DNA of 64,000 nucleotides from assembly GCF_000282375.1 (NCBI RefSeq), contig NZ_AKJK01000104.1, positions 56,429 to 120,428 on the forward strand, written 5' to 3'. The translations under genes and the position numbers were made by a program. A model generated the notes under the pieces. That model worked only from the letters and a program-made list of their open reading frames with translations, made no database searches and was not told the origin of the DNA. Numbering within the stretch: position 1 is the stretch's first letter; the number at the start of each line of letters is the position of its first letter. The DNA comes from Pseudomonas sp. GM50 (lineage in GTDB: Bacteria > Pseudomonadota > Gammaproteobacteria > Pseudomonadales > Pseudomonadaceae). Positions 1 to 9,675 of this stretch are shown piece after piece.

Positions 1-703
1 CCTTTTCAGTAACACCCTGACTCTGAGCTTTCTGAAAGGCTGGTGTTTCCGTAACACGCATACGAATGTAGACGCCGACGATAACCAGGAGAAAACTCAT
101 CCAAAACGGGATACGCCAGCCCCAAGACTCAAATTCGACAATACCCATTACAGCGATAAGAGCGAACATCATCCCGTTGGCGCAGGCTGAGCTGAATGAT
201 GATCCTATATTAATGAACGACCCATAGAGGCCCCGCTTCGACTTCGGAGCATGTTCCATCGTCATCAACTGCGCCCCGGTGGCCTCACCTCCCAAAGCAA
301 AGCCTTGGAAGAAACGTAAAGCCACCAGAAAAATTGGAGCAGCTATTCCTATCGTTTGATAAGTAGGAAGACATCCTATTAAGAATGAAGCACCACCCAT
401 CAGGCACAATGTATAGAGCAAAATATTCTTGCGGCCGATTTTATCTCCGAGCATTCCAAAGAAAATCCCGCCCAAAGGTCGAGCGAAGAAGCCAATACCA
501 AATGTAATGAAGGCTGCTAGGATCCCCATATTAGGATCCATTGCAGAGAAGAACAGCTTAGGAAAAATTGTCGCAGCAACAGCACCATATGCTGCAAAGT
601 CAATCCACTCCAACGCCGCACCGACTGAACTGGCTATCGTAGCCCTTACAGCCATAGAACTTTCCGGCCTGGTTTCAACTTGATCCAACGTAGCCTCTTT
701 CAT
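1..703 (-). CDS. MFS transporter, metabolite:H+ symporter (MHS) type, C-terminus outside window
   Basis: The minus strand reads open from an ATG at 703 to the window start, giving the first 234 residues of an inner-membrane transporter. Hydrophobic segments alternate with the MFS signature loop GDKIGRKN (about residues 86-93) and the segment RFFQGFALGGEATGA, both typical of the MHS group (ShiA, PcaT and citrate-type carriers), which import organic acids with protons. The later helices lie beyond the window. It follows the hydratase, CoA-transferase and dehydrogenase genes on the same strand, about 140 bases after the last, so it probably imports or exports the acid handled by that operon. The substrate cannot be read from sequence. 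Confidence 0.85.
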   Translation of the reverse strand, partial: MKEATLDQVETRPESSMAVRATIASSVGAALEWIDFAAYGAVAATIFPKLFFSAMDPNMGILAAFITFGIGFFARPLGGIFFGMLGDKIGRKNILLYTLCLMGGASFLIGCLPTYQTIGIAAPIFLVALRFFQGFALGGEATGAQLMTMEHAPKSKRGLYGSFINIGSSFSSACANGMMFALIAVMGIVEFESWGWRIPFWMSFLLVIVGVYIRMRVTETPAFQKAQSQGVTEK

Positions 704-845
704 AAAAACCTCTTGTAATTATTTTTCGTTTTTACAGTATTTCGCTTATAACTTTGCACGAAAGCCAGGCTGTACAGAGCCTGTGAAATTCACACTCCTC
801 CAGCTCCATTAATTCCCTTTAAAACACCTTCACATTTGCAACGGT

Positions 846-2384
846 TCAAATAACTCTTTCAGCATGCCTCAGCGGAATGTTCAACATTGCTCGTCTAGCA
901 AGCCAGGGAGATGGTCGATAACGGGGATCGCCAAGCCCTTGCTGGATATTGCTCAAAATCTCCAGAATGACCTTTGGCCCGAAATGATCTCCAAGCTCGA
1001 ATGGGCCCATCGGATAGCCGAGCCCAAGCTCTACAGCGAGGTCAATGTCCGAGGGAGAGGCAATATCCTGCTGAGCAATGTCGCACCCGACATTCACAAT
1101 CAGCGCTACGATGCGTTGAGCCACAAATCCTGTTGAATCATTGATCACTGTGACCGGTGACTCATCATGAGCAAAAAGCGCATGAGCCTCGTTCCTCGCT
1201 GACCGATGAGTCGCCGGCGTGGTCATCAGAGTTCGCCGTCGTCCTTGCTTAAAAGGAAACAAAGCGTCCACGGCGATAACACGACTCGCGTCCAATGCCT
1301 CCGCTACGGCAGAGGTGGTGGCATCAGAACCAAACGGTGTAACGACGATGAGTGAACCAGGCCCAGGCCGCTGTCCGTCATCGCTCTCTATTCCTGCGCT
1401 CTCAACAAGGGCGCGTACTTGAGCCGCAGCCTCAGGATATCGATTACTGACCCATACAGTGCGTGGCAACACCGAGGGGGCCGGCTGATCATCAGAAACT
1501 ACCTGCCTACCCTCTTCATAGCTGTAGAAGCCTCTACCACTTTTACGTCCGAGCAGTCCTCCAGCGAGCCTGACCCGGGCAATGGGCGATGGACGGAAAC
1601 GAGGTTCCTCGTAAAACTGGTGGTAGATCGATTCCATCACCGGCTGAGAGACATCGAGCGCTGTGAGGTCAAGTAACTCAAACGGCCCCAGCTTGAACCC
1701 AGCTTGTTGGCGCATGATCGCATCAACCTGCTCACAGGTAGCCACGCCCTCGCCCAATATCTTCAGCCCTTCCGTATTCATCGCTCTCCCGGCATGGTTC
1801 ACGATGAATCCAGGCATGTCCTTTGCTCGCACCGGCGTGTGGCCGAGACGTCGAGCAAAAGCGATGAGATCGCTGGATACAGCTGGATCGGTATGCACTC
1901 CATCGATGATCTCAACTACCTTCATCAACGGCACGGGGTTGAAAAAGTGAAACCCCACGACCCTAGCTGGATAGGCGCAAGCACTGGCTATCTCGGTGAT
2001 GGACAGAGATGAGGTGTTTGTAGCCAAAATGCAGGCTTCAGACACAACCTTTTCCAGGTTCTGAAAAATCTCCTGCTTTACATTGATGCGTTCCACCACA
2101 GCTTCGACGACAAGGTCACAGTCAGCCAACTCAGCAATCGAAGTCGATTGGCACAAGCATGACTTGGCAATCACCGCGTGTTCCGCATCCAACTTGCCCT
2201 TGTTAGTGAGCTTGTCGAGCATCAAGCACACCTGGTCGTAGGCTGCCTGCACCGTCTCAGAATTGGTATCGAACATCAGTACCTTGACGCCTGCCAGCAC
2301 CCCAATCTGGGCAATGCCTCGCCCCATTGCGCCGGCACCGACAATACCCATTGTTCTGATGTTTTCTGCCCGTGATTCGTTCAT
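846..2384 (-). CDS. 3-hydroxyacyl-CoA dehydrogenase (PaaH/PaaC-like), long form
   Basis: This is a 512-residue NAD-dependent 3-hydroxyacyl-CoA dehydrogenase of beta-oxidation type. The Rossmann motif GIVGAGAMGRGIAQ lies at about residues 13-26. The family signatures NTSSLSITEIA, GFHFFNPVPLMKVVE (catalytic His) and GFIVNHAGRAM follow in order. The length fits an NAD domain plus two C-terminal helical domains, the second starting near residue 410 with NDSTGFVAQR. It is a clear paralogue of the enzyme at 23333-24862, with the same layout and many shared stretches. It lies 36 bases downstream of the CoA-transferase in a minus-strand operon. The acyl substrate is inferred only from context. Confidence 0.93.
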   Translation of the reverse strand: MNESRAENIRTMGIVGAGAMGRGIAQIGVLAGVKVLMFDTNSETVQAAYDQVCLMLDKLTNKGKLDAEHAVIAKSCLCQSTSIAELADCDLVVEAVVERINVKQEIFQNLEKVVSEACILATNTSSLSITEIASACAYPARVVGFHFFNPVPLMKVVEIIDGVHTDPAVSSDLIAFARRLGHTPVRAKDMPGFIVNHAGRAMNTEGLKILGEGVATCEQVDAIMRQQAGFKLGPFELLDLTALDVSQPVMESIYHQFYEEPRFRPSPIARVRLAGGLLGRKSGRGFYSYEEGRQVVSDDQPAPSVLPRTVWVSNRYPEAAAQVRALVESAGIESDDGQRPGPGSLIVVTPFGSDATTSAVAEALDASRVIAVDALFPFKQGRRRTLMTTPATHRSARNEAHALFAHDESPVTVINDSTGFVAQRIVALIVNVGCDIAQQDIASPSDIDLAVELGLGYPMGPFELGDHFGPKVILEILSNIQQGLGDPRYRPSPWLARRAMLNIPLRHAERVI

Positions 2385-2420
2385 TGCTTCACCTTCACGT
2401 CTTGTTGTTTTCGGTACCCG

Positions 2421-3629
2421 CTAAACCCTTTGAGCTACCAAGGCCGCCCGGGTCGAGACCAGATCGTCGATAGCCTCAGAATCGAAGCCCAACTCCTCAA
2501 GCAGCTTTCTGGTCTCCCAACCCTTCGGCTGGCTTGGGGCACCGGCATCCAAGTAACTACCGTTGAAGCTGATCGTGGAACGTATGCAAGCAACCTTTCC
2601 TTCCGTGGGGTGGGTCTCATAGTCGATAAGTCCCACGGCCTGGAGATGAGGATCGTTAGGGAGCGTCTCGAGCGTGTGACAGGGTTTTGCTGCTAGGTCT
2701 GCAGTCCGAAAGTCGGCCAGCCATTGCGCTGTCGTCTTATCAAGCAGAGGCGCCCCTCGGATCTCAAACCACTCCTTCACGTTTTCTGCACGCCCAGCGA
2801 CCGAGGAGAACCGCGGATCACCAATAAGATCTGGTTTTCCAACCGTCTCTAAAAAGGCGATGACCTGAGCGTCGGTATTGACCGTAAATGAAATCCACCC
2901 ATCGGCAGTCTGTACTGGCTTGTTGTGGGGGTTTAGGAGCCTCTGATCACCAGCGGGCCCAATAGGTGGATCAAAACTCTGTTGCGCCAAGTGCTCTTGC
3001 AGCACGAACGCGGACATGGTTTCGAACATAGGGATCTCCAGGCTAGCGCCCAGACCGGTTTCGCGGCGGTGATAGAGTGCGGAGAGGATCGAACCTGCCG
3101 CTATCTCGCCTACGACATGGTCGCAGATCAGCATCGGGACATACCGTGGCACCCCATCACGTGCAAGCGAGAGACCAGTCATGCCTGTAGCCGCCTGGAT
3201 AACACTGTCGTATGTCGGCTCACCTGCATAAGGGCCGTCGGTGCCGTACCCAGTAATCAGGCAGTAAATCTTTTCAGGGTACTGGCGCAGAATACTCTCT
3301 GAATCGATTCCGAGTTTGACCAGTGCCTGAGGCCGCATATTGGCAATGATCACATCAGCTGTTTCAACCAGCCTATCCATCACTTCACGTGCGCCGGCCT
3401 GTTTCAGGTTGAGACAAATATTGCGTTTACCGCGATTAAGATGAAGGTAGGTGCCTGAGTGTTGGCCGGTAGGTGAGGCACCACCCAACCCCCTCATCAG
3501 GTCGCCCTCTGGGCTCTCCACCTTAATGATCTCTGCCCCGTACTGCGCGAGCCGAGCAGAGCACGCCGGGCCGACGACAACACTGGTGAGATCCAGCACA
3601 CGGATACCTTTAAGAGGCTTAATATTCAT
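2421..3629 (-). CDS. Class III CoA-transferase (CaiB/BaiF family)
   Basis: This 402-residue family III CoA-transferase moves CoA from a donor thioester to an organic acid. It starts with the family N-terminus LKGIRVLDLTSVVVGPACSA and continues with AEIIKVESPEGD, ITGYGTDGPY and a CDHVVG segment. The Asp of that segment sits where the acyl-accepting aspartate of formyl-CoA transferase relatives is found. The ATG lies inside the end of the upstream hydratase (11-base overlap), so the two are probably translationally coupled. With the following dehydrogenase and transporter it would activate the imported acid. A second, diverged CoA-transferase lies at 26123-27361. Confidence 0.9.
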   Translation of the reverse strand: MNIKPLKGIRVLDLTSVVVGPACSARLAQYGAEIIKVESPEGDLMRGLGGASPTGQHSGTYLHLNRGKRNICLNLKQAGAREVMDRLVETADVIIANMRPQALVKLGIDSESILRQYPEKIYCLITGYGTDGPYAGEPTYDSVIQAATGMTGLSLARDGVPRYVPMLICDHVVGEIAAGSILSALYHRRETGLGASLEIPMFETMSAFVLQEHLAQQSFDPPIGPAGDQRLLNPHNKPVQTADGWISFTVNTDAQVIAFLETVGKPDLIGDPRFSSVAGRAENVKEWFEIRGAPLLDKTTAQWLADFRTADLAAKPCHTLETLPNDPHLQAVGLIDYETHPTEGKVACIRSTISFNGSYLDAGAPSQPKGWETRKLLEELGFDSEAIDDLVSTRAALVAQRV

Positions 3630-4452
3630 AAGCTTCTACCTCCATTTCCGCTGCCATTTTTCCGTAGCTGTTGAACACCTTGATGTTCAGCACATCGCCT
3701 TGGCTGTCATCCGCGATGGTCAAGGAGCGGCCACTGAACAACGGCGCCGTGTACTTAATTTTCAGCTGCTTGGGCGTGACCTTAAGTTCGGTTCGCAAAT
3801 ACTCAGTCAGTAATAAGGTTGTCAGGCCCCCATTCACAACGAGATCTGGAAACCCTTCGACCTCCCGTGCATAGGCCCTGTCGAGGTGGATTTTGTGCGA
3901 GTTGAACCCTAAGGCCGAGTATTGGAATAACAGCGTGTCGTCTGGGGTGATGGACTTCTGTCGGCTCAGCGTGATGGGCTCTGGCTCAGCTTCATACGAG
4001 GGCCGTTCGGAGCTCGCAGGCAACAAAAAGAACGTTTGGGTTTCGTTGATAGCTGGCTCTATCTCACCGACAACGACCAATCGATGGTCAACGACGACGA
4101 TAGCGATTTCGCCCGACCGAGTTGGTTTCCTTTCGAGGCTGGCTATCGAGCTATGTCGAGTGATATTGGCGCCAATGGGGATAACGCCATCAAAGGTCAC
4201 AGTCCGTCCCGCCTGTAGCAAGCGAGGAAGCCCCAATTCTGGAAGCGGAATCCCGAGCCCTGGAAAGCCATCTCCACGCAACTGAGACCTAAGGGTATCC
4301 GCTCCTAGCAATGTGAAATGCCAACCACGAGGCAGAGCCGCACCTTCTACAAGTCCCTCAGAAGGCAGATCCAGCATTGCAGCCACACGCCGTGCGTTGC
4401 TAATGGAGCAGGTTTCGAGTCGACCTGGTGCCGAGTTGAATTGTTCACGCAT
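3619..4452 (-). CDS. MaoC/HTD2-type hot-dog hydratase (mesaconyl-CoA hydratase-like)
   Basis: This 277-residue protein has a double hot-dog layout. The C-terminal half carries the R-hydratase motif, FNSHKIHLD at about residues 188-196, containing the Asn, His and Asp positions typical of MaoC-like hydratases. It is followed by EGFPDLVVNGGLTTLLL. The N-terminal half matches the FAS1-like dehydratase N domain. Relatives hydrate unsaturated branched or dicarboxylic acyl-CoAs such as mesaconyl-C4-CoA, often beside a family III CoA-transferase, as here. It is the first gene of the minus-strand operon (hydratase, CoA-transferase, dehydrogenase, transporter). The exact substrate is not determinable. 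Confidence 0.8.
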   Translation of the reverse strand: MREQFNSAPGRLETCSISNARRVAAMLDLPSEGLVEGAALPRGWHFTLLGADTLRSQLRGDGFPGLGIPLPELGLPRLLQAGRTVTFDGVIPIGANITRHSSIASLERKPTRSGEIAIVVVDHRLVVVGEIEPAINETQTFFLLPASSERPSYEAEPEPITLSRQKSITPDDTLLFQYSALGFNSHKIHLDRAYAREVEGFPDLVVNGGLTTLLLTEYLRTELKVTPKQLKIKYTAPLFSGRSLTIADDSQGDVLNIKVFNSYGKMAAEMEVEAYEY

Positions 4453-4760
4453 GGAGTTTTCCTCCTCTACCTAGCGATCGCAAATAACGATGCGCTGGTG
4501 AAATTGTTGTTGTGTATGCGCATCCTATCACGCGAAATGCGGAGGATGTAAAACACATTCGACAACAAAATTTCATTGCTGCATCTATTATTTCATATCT
4601 GAATCTGTTTAATATGAGCCCGTCGGCAGCCACTGGCCCACCTCTCAAGGAGGTATCAAGGCTGTCAGCAGAGCCATAGCCCTCCCGCAGATGCCCTACT
4701 GGCGCGGGATGTACCAAGGCATGAGCCCCTTACTTCCAAATACAATTCGAAGGATCAGCC

Positions 4761-5180
4761 ATGAAATTTCATTTCCATCACATGAACCTCTGCTCGGAAA
4801 ACGTCGGTCGCCTTTCGTCGTTTTACCGTTCCATTTTCGACCTCGATCGCATCGAGGATGAAGAGCACGTGCGTTGCAACACCGATACGGCCCATGGCTA
4901 CAGTGCGGAAGTCGATTTCGTGACTGACGGGGCTGTTGAGTTCCACCTGGCGACCAAGGACATCGACCTCAGCTTCCGCATGAACCAGGCAATCAACCCT
5001 CTGCACAGCGGCCATTTCTGTTTCCGAACGGACGATATCGAAGGCTTCAAAAAACGCCTGGAAGAGCTGAAGATTCCGTATGCGGACTATGGTGTTTGGG
5101 CCATGGCGAACTGGTACCAGATCTTCTTGCAAGACCCGGATGGCAACATCATTGAGGTTCATCAGCCCATCCAGAAATGA
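4761..5180 (+). CDS. VOC-family (glyoxalase/dioxygenase-fold) protein
   Basis: This 139-residue single VOC unit has two beta-alpha-beta-beta-beta repeats. The first strand is FHFHHMNLCSENVGRLSSFY, with a His near residue 5-6. The second repeat starts HSGHFCFRTDDIEGF, and the unit ends FLQDPDGNIIEVHQ, where the Glu is the usual metal ligand. A good ribosome site (AAGGA) precedes the ATG. It is transcribed away from the hydratase operon. VOC members include isomerases, epimerases, ring-cleaving dioxygenases and resistance proteins, and nothing here decides which. Because it sits among CoA-pathway genes, an epimerase or isomerase step is plausible but unproven. Confidence 0.8.
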   Translation: MKFHFHHMNLCSENVGRLSSFYRSIFDLDRIEDEEHVRCNTDTAHGYSAEVDFVTDGAVEFHLATKDIDLSFRMNQAINPLHSGHFCFRTDDIEGFKKRLEELKIPYADYGVWAMANWYQIFLQDPDGNIIEVHQPIQK

Positions 5181-5550
5181 GCCGTTGAACTGCATATTGA
5201 TTTTGAAGTAGCTCTTTGCGCCCTGGTTTCGAACGGGCGCTTAGAGCGCAACGGCAGTCTTATCTCCTATTTAATCGCCTTAGGCGTGTCTCGCCTTCGC
5301 CGAGCCCTCTCAGCAGTTCAATTTCGCTAGAACCCCGGCCGCTTCGGGGCATAGATCGGCGCCCGCCCTTACCTCCAAAAAGATCCTTGCCCACATGAAG
5401 TTGAACCATGTCGGTGTTGAGGAGCTTTCGTAAAACAGCGTGAACACCCCAGAGACCATCAAATTGATCGGATCGACTTCTAATTTGATTGGATCAGATA
5501 ACATCCCACACGCCACCTTCCCCTAATATCTCCCGCCTCACCATCAACGC
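5181..5550 (+). other. Intergenic stretch without a recognisable gene
   Basis: I see no convincing reading frame, RNA gene or terminator here. It must carry the promoter of the downstream PEBP gene, but no single box stands out. Confidence 0.5.
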
Positions 5551-6204
5551 ATGTCGTGGAGCAATCAAATGCAGATATCCAGTCAAAGCTTCCTTAACGG
5601 CGGGTACATTCCAGGGGAGTTCTCATTCGCGATTCCAAACGCCACTTCACGTATCGAGCTATCAACGAACAAAAATCCTCACCTCGCGTGGAGTGATGTT
5701 CCAGAAGGGACAAACTCTTTTGTGGTGATCTGTCATGACACCGACGTACCGAGCCAAGGGGACGACGTGAATCAAGAGGGGCGAGAGATTGCGGCTACCT
5801 TGCCTCGTATCGACTTCTTCCACTGGCTTCTGTTAGACATTCCGGTTGGCGTCTCACAAATTCCTGCCGGCTCCCAAGCAAGTGGCGTCCAACCACGAGG
5901 CAAAACCGGGCCATCCGCACCCGGAGGATGGCGTCATGGGATCAATGACTACACCGGCTGGTTCGCTAATGATGAGCAAATGAGCGGCACTTACTTTGGT
6001 TACGATGGGCCTTGCCCGCCATGGAATGACAGCATCGTTCACCGCTATGTGTTCACCGTTTACGCACTTGCATCGCAGACACTGAGCGTAGAAGGAGAGC
6101 TTTCGGGAGCGAATGTTCAACTGGCGCTGAATAAGGCAGTGATCCTTGGCCGGGCGAGCCTGACTGGCCTCTACACGTTAAACCCCACCCACCTGCGCGA
6201 CTGA
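5551..6204 (+). CDS. YbhB/YbcL (PEBP-like) family protein
   Basis: This 217-residue protein has the bacterial phosphatidylethanolamine-binding fold. The ligand-site motifs are visible: HDTDVP near residue 64, DFFHWLLLDIP near residue 90, and YFGYDGPCPPWNDSIVHRY near residue 148 with the conserved GPCPP and HRY. An internal ATG (MQISSQ, residue 7) could be the true start. The cellular role of bacterial members is generally unknown. It is 18 bases upstream of an AraC regulator on the same strand, so the two may be co-transcribed. I see no signal peptide. Confidence 0.82.
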   Translation: MSWSNQMQISSQSFLNGGYIPGEFSFAIPNATSRIELSTNKNPHLAWSDVPEGTNSFVVICHDTDVPSQGDDVNQEGREIAATLPRIDFFHWLLLDIPVGVSQIPAGSQASGVQPRGKTGPSAPGGWRHGINDYTGWFANDEQMSGTYFGYDGPCPPWNDSIVHRYVFTVYALASQTLSVEGELSGANVQLALNKAVILGRASLTGLYTLNPTHLRD

Positions 6205-6222
6205 GCGAGTAACCACTCAGAA

Positions 6223-7107
6223 ATGCCGAATAACGTCACGCAACAACACCGAGTGACCTCCCTCCTTTCCGAACCATCGGAGGGGATGGCTCATCGGCAC
6301 TTACTATCTGCCAACGAGCCTATACAAAAACGCCACTTGTGCAGCCTGGCTCAGCCTTCGTTGAACCGTCCACGACACACACCCAACTTCTTTTTCCAAA
6401 AGGGCAGCTTGCTCCTGATTGCTTCAGGGACTTTGGATCTAACTTGCAAGGACACTGCCCTATCAATCAGTAGCAGTGACTCGCTGCTTTTTGTAGATGC
6501 GGGAACATGCGCCAATCTACTGAAAACCCCGGGAGGTCGAGAGCAACGGTTTCGGTCTATTTTCTTGAGTTTTTCGCCTGAGCTTCTTGAGCTCTTTCAC
6601 CGGAATAGGCCTTCGCCCCTACCGAGAAACGGTAGTTCATGCTTCCAGCAGGTGTCGCTGGACGATGAGCTTGAGTCAACCTTGCGATTCGTATACTCAA
6701 GCATTGAGGCTCCAGGCCTTAGTGAGGAGCGGCTTCGATACCGCTTGCTTGATTTGCTTGCAGGGTTGGCAGAGCGTGGCTATTACTTCCAGCGAAACCA
6801 GACGCCAGGTATTGCTGGACGAATTCGGTCGTTAATTGCTGAAACACCCGATCATAGATGGACTGCCAGCGCTGCTGGACGTTCACTTGCTATGAGTGAG
6901 GCGACCTTGCGTCGACGCTTGGCGACGGAACAGGCTCGATTTGAGGATTTGCTGGTGGACGTGAGGATGCACCATGCACTTATGCTCATTCAAACAACGG
7001 GATGGAGCATCTCACGGATATCCGAGGCCTGCGGATACAAATCCCGAGCTCGTTTTGCTGAGCGTTTTCGACAACGTTTTGGCTATCTACCATCGAAAAT
7101 TGGATAA
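6223..7107 (+). CDS. AraC-family transcriptional regulator
   Basis: This 294-residue protein has a sensor-like N-terminal half and a C-terminal AraC DNA-binding domain. Two helix-turn-helix units are seen in about the last 100 residues: WTASAAGRSLAMSEATLRRRL and WSISRISEACGYKSRARFAERF, ending FGYLPSKIG as in the family. Its start follows the PEBP gene by 18 bases. Cyclohexanol (chn) clusters are controlled by an AraC regulator, so it may control part of the neighbouring catabolic region. That is inference, because no inducer or operator can be assigned. Confidence 0.85.
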   Translation: MPNNVTQQHRVTSLLSEPSEGMAHRHLLSANEPIQKRHLCSLAQPSLNRPRHTPNFFFQKGSLLLIASGTLDLTCKDTALSISSSDSLLFVDAGTCANLLKTPGGREQRFRSIFLSFSPELLELFHRNRPSPLPRNGSSCFQQVSLDDELESTLRFVYSSIEAPGLSEERLRYRLLDLLAGLAERGYYFQRNQTPGIAGRIRSLIAETPDHRWTASAAGRSLAMSEATLRRRLATEQARFEDLLVDVRMHHALMLIQTTGWSISRISEACGYKSRARFAERFRQRFGYLPSKIG

Positions 7108-7584
7108 CTCATCCGTCTGCGAGACGCGAAGGCTTCGCTGATTGAGTCAGTGATGACTCGTCAAAAAACAATGTTACAAAACCAGAACGTTCACTTCTGA
7201 ACCGTATCATCGACGAATAACAGCTTCAGAACGAAAGGGCCTACGAAAGCCCCTTGTTTATACTCAGTCCCAAGTTACCTGGTCAGCTAGGACTCGACGG
7301 TGTCGGAGCCAAATTTCGCTTTCCATTCTTTGTATCAGGGGACTCAGCTTTACAAGATTGAAGCCCGCCTCCTTAGCATCCAAGACACCATGGCAATAGA
7401 CAATACCTTGTGCATCTTGAGAAGGGTTTGTCTCGATACCCACCTGGGAGCATACCTTTCAGTACAACGAAGTGGTGTTTGAACGCTATCAATAGATGCC
7501 TACCGACCAGCACTCCACAATAGATAGGTAGCGATTCAACCAACGTGCCGGTAGCGAGTGAGCCTGGCACAAGCTCTAACAGAG
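7108..7584 (+). other. Intergenic junction containing an mvaT 3' remnant
   Basis: There is no intact gene here. The stretch from about 7228 to 7332 resembles the 3' end and terminator of the mvaT-like gene at 35821-36186. The remaining 250 bases up to the sigma54 activator show only short frames that I do not recognise. Confidence 0.5.
7275..7332 (-). pseudogene. 3'-end remnant of an mvaT-like gene
   Basis: Read on the minus strand this gives KEWKAKFGSDTVES, stop, LTR, stop. The intact silencer at 35821-36186 ends KEWKAKYGSDTVESWLTK. The Trp codon has become TAG and the rest of the gene is missing. The similarity continues past the stop into the terminator region (about 7228-7274). The copy has diverged (roughly three quarters identical by eye), so it is an old or paralogous fragment, not a fresh duplication. 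Confidence 0.75.
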
Positions 7585-9447
7585 TCATTCATATGACCCC
7601 TTTCCAGGCATCTTGATACCGTATTGATTCACTCGGCGGTACAGGGTCGCACGAGAGATTCTCAGCTCCTGCGCTGCCAGCACAGGCTTCCATCGATTAC
7701 GTACCAAGGCATCGAACAAGAGCTGTCGTTCAGGGGTACCACTTGAGGTCTCATGGGCAAGGGAAGGCGCCGCTACTCCTAGTAATTCGGGTAGATCAGC
7801 GACCCCTATGAGCGTCTCATTGGCGATGGCGCAGGCATATCTCAAAACATGATGGAGCTGGCGTACATTCCCGGGCCATGCGTAATTGAGCAGCATTTCT
7901 AGCGCTGCATCACTAAGACTGTAGTTAACCCCTGCACGCTCCGATTCTTCGTCAAGCAATTTGGTAATGATGGACAGCTTATCGCTCCGTTCGCGCAATG
8001 GTGGAAGGTCGAACCTCGCTCCATTCAAACGGAAATAAAGGTCTTCGCGGAACGTGCCGGCCGCCACCAGCCTTGAAAGATCGCGGTGGCTTGCACAGAT
8101 GATCTGAATGTCGACAGACTCCCTTCGCGCCGAGCCTAGTGGCGCGACTTCACCTTCACTCAGCACTCTGAGCAGTCGAGTTTGCAGTGAAAGCGGCATG
8201 TCCCCGATCTCATCAAGGAAGACTGTCCCACCGTCAGCCTGCTGCAGCAAACCACGCATGCCCTTGTTGGACGCTCCAGTGAACGCACCCGCGCTGTAGC
8301 CGAAGAGTTCACTCTCGATCAACCCCTCAGGTATTGCGGCGCAATTGATGGCCACGAAAGGTTTGTCTCTTCGTGCACCCGCATCGTGCAACTGGCGAGC
8401 AAAGTAATCTTTACCGACCCCAGTTTCACCGTGGATGAGCACCGGCAGACCACGATCCTTAACTCGAACTGCAAGGCTCAACGCCTGGGCTAAACGCGGA
8501 TCGATTTCCTGGCGGTTTGGCACACTCACAGTCATTGGACGGCGTGGCGCTTTTAACCGGACGTACAGGTCGAGTAATGGGAGGTGGTGCAAGCTATCAT
8601 CGGTCGATGAAGGGAGCCGTGCCGATGAGAAGGCTTCACATACAGTTTGTGGAAGCCTTCCATGCAGCCGAATGAGAAAGCGTTTAGCCGCGGGGTTGAG
8701 TGCTCGAAGAACACCATCATTGTCCCAGGCAAATAGAAATTCGGGCTGGCTATCGACATACCCGGCAAGGGCATGCCCCCTCAGCACCCAAAGATCCTGG
8801 GTGCTGTACATGAAAAATGCATTTTCAATATCTCTGGCACTTTGTATCACGATCTGACGGATCAGATGCTGACTACGACGGTCATCCGGCGCCCCCATGG
8901 CTGAAACATCAATGACTGCAATCAGCTCGCCGGAGGGTGAAAAAATGGGCGCTGCTGAGCAGGTGATGCCAATGAAGGCTGCGCGGAAGTGCTCATTCTT
9001 GTGAACGGTCACTGGTTCCTGATTTATTAGTACCGAGCACACTCCAGTGGTGCCCTCCTCACTCTCCGACCAACAGGTTCCGAGATCCATGCCCGAGCGC
9101 CGGTATTCCCCCCGAATGCTGGACTCTATCCGCATGTCGATGGTGCACCCCTGTGTGTCGGTCAACATGACGCAATAGTCTGCATCACTGACCCGGCCGT
9201 GGAGCCTCGACATTTCATCGCCGGCAATTCGCAGAAACTCGTCCACGCGCTGGCGCTGTTGCGTTAGCTGAAATGACTCAAGAATGCGCGGCCCCTGCAA
9301 AGAACCGGGATCAAGATGATAGTTCTGCATCGATCGTCGCCACGAGTCGACGATGATGAAAGGTACGGGCAAGGTAGGTGCCCGATCAGCAGTACGCAAA
9401 ATTCGACTCACATGATCAACATGAGCCTTTGAGTAGCTAGAGGGCAT
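7585..9447 (-). CDS. Sigma54-dependent transcriptional activator (AcoR type)
   Basis: This is a 620-residue enhancer-binding protein. An N-terminal sensor region of about 300 residues (GAF-like, with CSVLINQEPVTVHKNEHF) is followed by the AAA+ domain. The AAA+ domain has Walker A GETGVGKD, the sigma54-contact loop GAFTGA, Walker B GGTVFLDEIGD and the arginine-finger region. A C-terminal Fis-type helix-turn-helix (VLAAQELRISRATLYRRVNQ) ends the protein. Order and length match AcoR, which senses small ketone or alcohol metabolites. It is divergent from the SDR/monooxygenase genes, whose promoter is a clear -24/-12 element with two palindromic upstream sites, so it very probably activates that operon. 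Confidence 0.93.
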   Translation of the reverse strand: MPSSYSKAHVDHVSRILRTADRAPTLPVPFIIVDSWRRSMQNYHLDPGSLQGPRILESFQLTQQRQRVDEFLRIAGDEMSRLHGRVSDADYCVMLTDTQGCTIDMRIESSIRGEYRRSGMDLGTCWSESEEGTTGVCSVLINQEPVTVHKNEHFRAAFIGITCSAAPIFSPSGELIAVIDVSAMGAPDDRRSQHLIRQIVIQSARDIENAFFMYSTQDLWVLRGHALAGYVDSQPEFLFAWDNDGVLRALNPAAKRFLIRLHGRLPQTVCEAFSSARLPSSTDDSLHHLPLLDLYVRLKAPRRPMTVSVPNRQEIDPRLAQALSLAVRVKDRGLPVLIHGETGVGKDYFARQLHDAGARRDKPFVAINCAAIPEGLIESELFGYSAGAFTGASNKGMRGLLQQADGGTVFLDEIGDMPLSLQTRLLRVLSEGEVAPLGSARRESVDIQIICASHRDLSRLVAAGTFREDLYFRLNGARFDLPPLRERSDKLSIITKLLDEESERAGVNYSLSDAALEMLLNYAWPGNVRQLHHVLRYACAIANETLIGVADLPELLGVAAPSLAHETSSGTPERQLLFDALVRNRWKPVLAAQELRISRATLYRRVNQYGIKMPGKGSYE

Positions 9448-9540
9448 GAAGGCCTCCGCGGTTACATTCTAATTTTTGTGTCTCTCATTAAAAGCTGATA
9501 GCCGTGGCGCGACAAGCCTTATCCATCCGAGCCACAGTGC

Positions 9541-9557
9541 TGAGACATAACATCTCA
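9541..9557 (+). promoter_or_regulatory. Candidate activator site UAS1
   Basis: TGAGACATAACATCTCA is an imperfect palindrome with arms TGAGA/TCTCA. It lies about 120 bases upstream of the -24 element, a normal distance for a sigma54 activator. A similar site follows at 9584. Confidence 0.65.
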
Positions 9558-9583
9558 ATTTTCGCAGAGTCGCTCAGGCTCCT

Positions 9584-9600
9584 AGAAACATGATGTCTCA
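9584..9600 (+). promoter_or_regulatory. Candidate activator site UAS2
   Basis: AGAAACATGATGTCTCA matches the UAS1 pattern (consensus near GAGACAT-N3-ATGTCTC), with its right arm stronger than its left. The AT-rich stretch 9610-9660 between this site and the promoter could provide bending, for example by IHF. Confidence 0.6.
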
Positions 9601-9675
9601 ACACGCTGGTTATAAAAAATCATGAAATCAATAAATATATATATAAATCATATAGTTACTCTATAAACAAGAACT

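Noticed and set aside
739..765. A TATTTCGC...CGAAA arrangement before the MFS gene as a further IclR operator
   Set aside because: Half-sites are present but the spacing (13 bases instead of 5) and orientation do not match the two exact operators.
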